Shown piece after piece: positions 59,455 to 64,000 of a DNA stretch of 64,000 bases; positions within the stretch are counted from its first letter, which is position 1, and every line of letters starts with the position of its first letter. The translations under genes and the position numbers were made by a program. Source of the stretch: Dyadobacter sp. LHD-138 (GTDB lineage: Bacteria; Bacteroidota; Bacteroidia; Cytophagales; Spirosomataceae); contig NZ_JAVFVU010000029.1 in NCBI RefSeq assembly GCF_030929615.1, positions 1 through 64,000 of the forward strand. Direction: 5' to 3'. The notes below the pieces were generated by a model that did no database searches, was not told the origin of the DNA, and saw nothing but the letters and a program-made list of their open reading frames with translations.

Positions 59455-61125
59455 TTAGGCTGTTTTCAAATCCAAGGCCTTTTTGGCTTTCATCTCGTTT
59501 TCAATAAACCCACCAGCCGTAAGGTATTTTTTATATATTTTTTGATATATGTCGGCAACTTCCGGCCTTGGATGATATTCGGCATCAAACCCTGAACTCA
59601 TCGCCTGCTGCGCTTCCGCCAGCGTAGCATAAACGCCGGATGCAACAGCAGCAAACATAGCGGCGCCCAAAGCACAGGCCTGGTCGGACGACGCGACCTT
59701 GATTGGCATGTTCAGGACATCAGACAGTGTCTGCATCACAAAGGCGGATTTTTTGGCGACCCCGCCAATGGCAATAACTTCATGGATCGGCACGCCCTCG
59801 CTTCGGAAACGATCGACGATATTTTTTGAACCATAAGCGGTTGCCTCCACCAGGGCTTTAAAAACACGAGCGCTGTCACTGGCCAGATTTAATCCAAAAA
59901 TTGCACCCTTCAGCGTGTGGTTTGCGTCGGGGGTACGTCTGCCGTTCAACCAGTCAATGGCGACGATATCGTTTTCTGTTACCGGTAAAAGTGAGGCCTG
60001 GTGTGCCAAATGCGGAAGCAGTTTATCGGACAATTCTTTGGCGGCATCAGCACCTAAAAGTTCAGCCACCGGTGCGGTGATCAGTTTGGAAAACCAGGCA
60101 TAGATATCGCCGAATGCTGACTGTCCCGCCTCCATTCCCAGCATACCGGGAACAATGGAACCATCCACCTGCCCGCAGATACCGTGGATCAGCAAATGCC
60201 CGATTTCTTCATTGGGAGCCACCAGCATATCGCAGGTTGAAGTGCCGATAACCTTGCATAAAGAATACGGTTCAATCAGCGCACCAACCGCACCCATATG
60301 GCAATCGAACGCGCCTACACCGATAACGACATCAGCCGGGATTCCCAGTTTTTCAGCCCATTGCGCAGAAATTGTGCCCATGGGCTTATCAGAAGTTTCC
60401 GTTTCAGAAAATAGCCGTTCACGCAAACCGCCTAAAAGAGGGTCCAGCGCTACAAAAAAATCTTCGGCGGGAAGTCCCTCAAAATCGTTGTGCCATAAGG
60501 CTTTATGACCGGCTGCACACCGTGACCTCCGCATGGTCAACGGATCCGTTTGCCCTGTCAGTTCTGCCGAAATCCAGTCACAATGCTCCACCCAGGAAAA
60601 TGCTTTTTCCCGGACGGCTTCATCAACCCTCAGGGTTTTTAATATCTTGGCCCAGAACCATTCCGAAGAATATATTCCGCCTACATATTTGGTATAGTCA
60701 ATCTCCCAGCTGTGTGCGAGCGCATTGATTTCCTCGGCTTCGGCATTCGCCGTGTGGTCTTTCCAGAGAATAAACATACCGTTGGGGTTTTCCGAAAATT
60801 CCGGCAGCATGGCCAAAGGAGTTCCCCGTTCATTCACAGCCACGGGCGTAGAACCCGTCGTATCGATGGAAATACCCGTTATATTTTCTCTGACCTCCGC
60901 GCTGACATTTTTCAACGCATCTTTGACCGATGCTTCCAGCCCTTCCAGATAATCAAGCGGATGCTGTCGGAAACGCGAGATCGAAGGATCGCAGTATTTG
61001 CCCGCTTTCCAACGGGGATATTCAAAAACCGCCGTTCCGGCCGCCTCACCGGTATGTGCATTAACCACCAGCGCTCTTACGGAATCCGTACCGTAATCAA
61101 TTCCAATTACATATTTATTTTTCAT
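59455..61125 (-). CDS. araB: L-ribulokinase (FGGY family)
   Basis: The 556-residue protein is an FGGY kinase: KYVIGIDYGTDSVRALVVNA (ATP-binding strand), ITGISIDTTGSTPVAVNERG, GVGAFDCHMGAVGALIEPYS (catalytic Asp), IGTSTCDMLVAPNEEIG, and the C-terminal IGGVAKKSAFVMQTLSDVL and SSDQACALGAAMFAAVASG. The length is that of AraB rather than xylulokinase. It phosphorylates L-ribulose. It is the first gene of the operon and its regulatory region faces the araR-like gene. Confidence 0.96.
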   Translation of the reverse strand: MKNKYVIGIDYGTDSVRALVVNAHTGEAAGTAVFEYPRWKAGKYCDPSISRFRQHPLDYLEGLEASVKDALKNVSAEVRENITGISIDTTGSTPVAVNERGTPLAMLPEFSENPNGMFILWKDHTANAEAEEINALAHSWEIDYTKYVGGIYSSEWFWAKILKTLRVDEAVREKAFSWVEHCDWISAELTGQTDPLTMRRSRCAAGHKALWHNDFEGLPAEDFFVALDPLLGGLRERLFSETETSDKPMGTISAQWAEKLGIPADVVIGVGAFDCHMGAVGALIEPYSLCKVIGTSTCDMLVAPNEEIGHLLIHGICGQVDGSIVPGMLGMEAGQSAFGDIYAWFSKLITAPVAELLGADAAKELSDKLLPHLAHQASLLPVTENDIVAIDWLNGRRTPDANHTLKGAIFGLNLASDSARVFKALVEATAYGSKNIVDRFRSEGVPIHEVIAIGGVAKKSAFVMQTLSDVLNMPIKVASSDQACALGAAMFAAVASGVYATLAEAQQAMSSGFDAEYHPRPEVADIYQKIYKKYLTAGGFIENEMKAKKALDLKTA

Positions 61126-61244
61126 ATCGAGTCACTGACCGCGAAATAAGGTTTATAGAAATACGATGCGTTAAAACTTTCTGAGTTCCTTGACGGGTAC
61201 GATTACCAATTTCAGCCTACCGCCACACTTTATAAAGCATAAAG

Positions 61245-61320
61245 CCTTTTATAAATAATCAGTTCGTAAATATAATATATTTTATTTATAGTGTATAATT
61301 GACACAATTAAATTGTTAGT
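61245..61320 (-). promoter_or_regulatory. Candidate promoter/operator region of araBAD
   Basis: Within the 257-base AT-rich gap before araB, two dyads stand out: TATAAATA (61250-61257) with TATTTATA (61283-61290), and ACAATT-A-AATTGT (61304-61316). These are plausible operator half-sites for the adjacent Nudix regulator. I do not recall the verified AraR motif well enough to match it, so this is placement, not proof. Confidence 0.35.
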
Positions 61321-61382
61321 TAAGCAAAAAATCAAAGCGATTTTCAAGCACTATAAAAATTGCTGTTTGCGCAACCTCAGGA

Positions 61383-62087
61383 CTACACTGGCTTCATGGA
61401 ATCCGGCATAAAATTCCAGAAGGCATGGAATTTCTCTTTGTAACGAACGGTATCCAGTTTGTACAACGTCGCTTTTTTTGTCGTTGAATTGCTGCTTTTA
61501 TGCCCTGTATCGATTAGTAACCCCGTTGAAAGCAGTTTCCGGCTGAAATTCCGCCGGTCGAGTGGTGTGTTATAAATGGCTTCGTACAGTTTCTGCAACT
61601 GCGGGATAGAAAAGAACTCAGGCAAAAGTTCAAAACCAATCGGATGCAGCGCAGCTTTATAACGCAGATGTTCGATAGCCCGCATGACCATTTGCTCGTG
61701 ATCAAAAATCAGCTGCGGGCGCTTATCCAGACTTATCCAGGAAGCGTTGTGGCTTCTCACGGCCTCAGCATCGTGCTCTTCGATCTGAATCAAGGCAAAA
61801 AATACGACGGAAACTGTACGCTCCGCAGGGTCTCGGTTAACCTTACCGAAGACTTCCAGCTGCTCCACATAAACATCTTTAAGCCCCGTCAGGTCAAAAA
61901 GAATCCTTGAAGCACCGGCTTCCAGATCTTCTTCTTCTTTCAGAAAACCGCCCATCAACGACCATTTACCCATTTCTGGCTCAAAATTTCTTTTGATCAG
62001 GAGTAATTTTATATCTTTCCCATCAAACCCAAAAATGATACAGTCAATCGCAAGTAAGATTCTGGACGATAGAGGATAACTATACAT
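61383..62087 (-). CDS. araR: Nudix-winged-helix transcriptional regulator, probable AraR
   Basis: The 234-residue protein has an N-terminal Nudix fold (VDCII-type strand AIDCIIFGFDGKDIKLLLI, KWSLMGGFLKEEEDLEAGA) and a C-terminal winged-helix domain (NTPLDRRNFSRKLLSTGLLI). The Nudix box GGFLKEEEDLEAGASRILFD lacks the consensus REUxEE acidic residues, as expected for an effector-sensing regulator and not an enzyme. In Bacteroidetes a Nudix family regulator (AraR) is known to sense L-arabinose and control ara genes; location beside araBAD supports the same role. It is transcribed in the same direction as araB. Confidence 0.85.
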   Translation of the reverse strand: MYSYPLSSRILLAIDCIIFGFDGKDIKLLLIKRNFEPEMGKWSLMGGFLKEEEDLEAGASRILFDLTGLKDVYVEQLEVFGKVNRDPAERTVSVVFFALIQIEEHDAEAVRSHNASWISLDKRPQLIFDHEQMVMRAIEHLRYKAALHPIGFELLPEFFSIPQLQKLYEAIYNTPLDRRNFSRKLLSTGLLIDTGHKSSNSTTKKATLYKLDTVRYKEKFHAFWNFMPDSMKPV

Positions 62088-62353
62088 ACTATTTAAAACT
62101 TATATTCGGACACATGATCCGGGCAAATTAAAAAGTAAATGCCAGACTTTCGAAATTGATCAAAAAAATTACGCTTTATTACCTGAAAGTTATCAGAAAC
62201 TACAAAAACAAACAGATTTCTTAATACAAAATTTCCCCCGGGGAAGATTATTACATTGATTTTTGCAAAAAATTTTGCCCGCAGGCCACTCCTGTTGTTT
62301 TAATAACCGAATTTTAACTATCCTTACCGTCAGAATTCTGACGCATTTTATTT

Positions 62354-64000
62354 ATGGAATTCATTCGTTTATCTGTTCTGGCTTTACTTTTCACCAGCAC
62401 TGTTTATGCCCAAAGTCCTGTCCGTTATACCACGGCGCAGGCGCATTCTCACAACGACTACGAGCAAAACATTCCGTTTTTACGTGCTTACAATCAACAA
62501 TTTGGCTCTATTGAAGCGGACATATTTTTAAGAAACGACAGTATTTTTGTCGCGCATGAGCAAGAACACATTACTGCTAAAAACACCCTTTCCAGTCTTT
62601 ATTTAAAACCATTGCTCGCACAGTTTGAAAAGAATAACGGACAAATTTACCCCGACAAGAGCCAGCCCCTCCAGCTCCTTATCGATTTAAAAACACCCGG
62701 TAAGGAAACAATTCCGGTATTGATCCGGGAGCTGCAACCCTATTTGAAAGTATTTGCTCCCGCCGGTCCCGTAAAAATTGTGTTAAGCGGAGATGTCCCG
62801 GCGCCACAGGAATTTAGTCAATACCCGGATTACTTGTTTTTTGACGGACGACCTGAAATTAATTATTCCAAAACACAGCTTGAAAGAATTGGGCTGATCA
62901 GCCAGTCTTTCGGTCATTATACCAAGTGGAATGGTAAAGGGATATTGGTAAAAAAGGAAAAGGAAGCGCTTGAGGCCGTGATGAAGCATGTGCATGATCA
63001 GGGCAAAAAAATCCGCTTCTGGGGAACGCCTGACAACATCAACGCGTGGAAAATGCTTATGAATATGGGGATCGACTATCTGAATACGGATAAGGTGGAA
63101 GAGCTTGGCCCCTATTTGCGCAACCGTGCCGACGCTGAATATACCTCACCAAAAGCCCAGCCCGTATACAAACCCACCTATCGCAACAACGATAAACTTT
63201 CCAAGGTAAAAAATATCATTTTGCTCATTGGAGACGGTATGGGGCTAACCCAGATTTATTCGGGCCTGACGGCAAATCATGGCGAGCTTAATCTTGCACA
63301 ATTTCTCAACATTGGGTTTTCGAAAACGAGTGCTGCTGATAGTTACATTACCGATTCCGCCGCTGGTGCAACGGCGATGGCTACCGGTAAAAAAGCCAGA
63401 AACCGTGCAATTGGTGTGGACACCAACAATATTCCGTTGAAAAACTTACCGGATATCATCAGGCCATTGGGCATTAAAACGGGATTGATATCAGCCGGGA
63501 GCATTACCGATGCCACCCCAGCCGCATTTTATGCGCATCAGCCGGAGAGAAGCCTGGATAGCCTTATTGCTCATGACTATCTGAAATCCTCCGTGGAAAT
63601 TATGATCGGCGGCGGTGCGGCTATGTTCAACAAGGAAAAGGTTTCTGATTCGCTTCGTGTGAAAGGTTTTCAGGTTTCCAATCACTGGCAGGATCTGGCT
63701 TCGCTCAAAGCGCCCTTTGTGTTACTGGATGATTCCAAAACCGTTTCGATGCAAAAAGGTCGGGGCAATTTCCTGACAGAAGCATTTAACAAAACGCAGC
63801 AAACATTATCGAAAAACCCAAAAGGATTTTTTATGATGGCTGAGGGTGCGCAGATCGATTACGGCGGACACGTCAATAAAATCCCTTATGTCGTGACTGA
63901 AATGCTGGATTTTGACCAGCTCATCGGTGAGGCTTTACGCTTTGCTGACAGCAATGGTGAAACCCTGGTGATCGTCACGGCCGACCATGAAACAGGTGGA
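62354..64000 (+). CDS. Fusion of PI-PLC/GDPD-like phosphodiesterase and alkaline phosphatase (partial, runs off the right end)
   Basis: The ATG at 62354 opens a frame that is still open at the window end (549 codons). A signal peptide ends near VYAQ (residue 20). Residues about 25-260 are a GDPD/PI-PLC-like TIM barrel with AHSHNDYE (H31, H33), SIEADIF (E54, D56), FVAHEQEH, and DLKTP. Residues from about 285 are an alkaline phosphatase: LLIGDGMGL (metal Asp 294), the nucleophile S335 in ITDSAAGATAMATGKKA, EGAQIDYGGH and VTADHETGG at the very end. The first domain would release phosphomonoesters from phosphodiesters and the second remove phosphate, a joint periplasmic phosphate-scavenging route. 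It is divergent from araR with 266 bases between. Confidence 0.88.
   Translation, partial: MEFIRLSVLALLFTSTVYAQSPVRYTTAQAHSHNDYEQNIPFLRAYNQQFGSIEADIFLRNDSIFVAHEQEHITAKNTLSSLYLKPLLAQFEKNNGQIYPDKSQPLQLLIDLKTPGKETIPVLIRELQPYLKVFAPAGPVKIVLSGDVPAPQEFSQYPDYLFFDGRPEINYSKTQLERIGLISQSFGHYTKWNGKGILVKKEKEALEAVMKHVHDQGKKIRFWGTPDNINAWKMLMNMGIDYLNTDKVEELGPYLRNRADAEYTSPKAQPVYKPTYRNNDKLSKVKNIILLIGDGMGLTQIYSGLTANHGELNLAQFLNIGFSKTSAADSYITDSAAGATAMATGKKARNRAIGVDTNNIPLKNLPDIIRPLGIKTGLISAGSITDATPAAFYAHQPERSLDSLIAHDYLKSSVEIMIGGGAAMFNKEKVSDSLRVKGFQVSNHWQDLASLKAPFVLLDDSKTVSMQKGRGNFLTEAFNKTQQTLSKNPKGFFMMAEGAQIDYGGHVNKIPYVVTEMLDFDQLIGEALRFADSNGETLVIVTADHETGG

Noticed and set aside
1..64000. tRNA, rRNA, CRISPR array, IS or prophage
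   Set aside because: No cloverleaf, array of regular repeats, transposase or phage structural gene was seen on either strand.

Overview
The window looks like a chromosome segment of a Bacteroidota bacterium of the Cytophagales, closest in flavour to Dyadobacter or Spirosoma relatives (an inference from gene content, not from a search). Pointers are TonB-dependent receptors without SusD partners, a GLPGLI/outer-membrane-barrel pair, LytS/LytTR two-component pairs including a one-piece propeller kinase, a Bacteroidota putative porin, a Nudix-type arabinose regulator and several -7 promoter elements of the Bacteroidota form TAnnTTTG. No rRNA, tRNA, CRISPR array or insertion sequence was seen.

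Layout. 1-2.2 kb is a decayed stretch with C-terminal remnants of a serine beta-lactamase-family hydrolase, an ANT(6)-type aminoglycoside adenylyltransferase and a VOC protein beside an intact RibD/DHFR-like gene. 2.2-9.7 kb is a catabolic cluster: RidA, two unequal 3-hydroxyacyl-CoA-dehydrogenase-like proteins flanking a class III aminotransferase, an M19 dipeptidase, a neutral-ceramidase-like protein and a convergent AraC regulator. 9.7-14 kb holds a TonB receptor divergent from a BlaI repressor/M56 peptidase pair with a BlaI-type operator. 14-24 kb is mostly housekeeping (hemF, menC, lpxK, porin, AddB-like nuclease, GT2). 24-29 kb is a propeller-GAF-LytS kinase with its LytTR regulator. 29-48 kb mixes metabolism and envelope genes (dehydratase, acyl-CoA synthetase, OmpA lipoprotein, GLPGLI plus receptor, M28 peptidase, MerR regulator, OMP-LytS-LytTR triad, CPA2 antiporter, dienelactone hydrolase, beta-helix protein).

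48.5-57.1 kb is the most unusual part. A tightly coupled five-gene run encodes a ThiF/E1-like plus nitroreductase fusion (the Rv1355c/MoeY-type architecture), a GNAT-fold protein with features reminiscent of N-acyl amino acid or autoinducer synthases, a 7TMR-DISM sensor kinase, a REC-histidine kinase and a lone receiver. A paralogous receiver protein lies divergently upstream, and several very small genes lie at the flanks. The layout suggests that a small molecule is made by the first two proteins and that its production or sensing is tied to the phosphorelay; this is inference.

57-64 kb holds the L-arabinose operon araB-araA-araD, transcribed leftward behind a Nudix-winged-helix AraR-type regulator, then a phosphodiesterase-alkaline phosphatase fusion that runs off the right edge. 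A diverged intergenic repeat of about 105 bp occurs at 6.05 kb and 23.2 kb. Clear hairpin terminators separate many of the transcription units.
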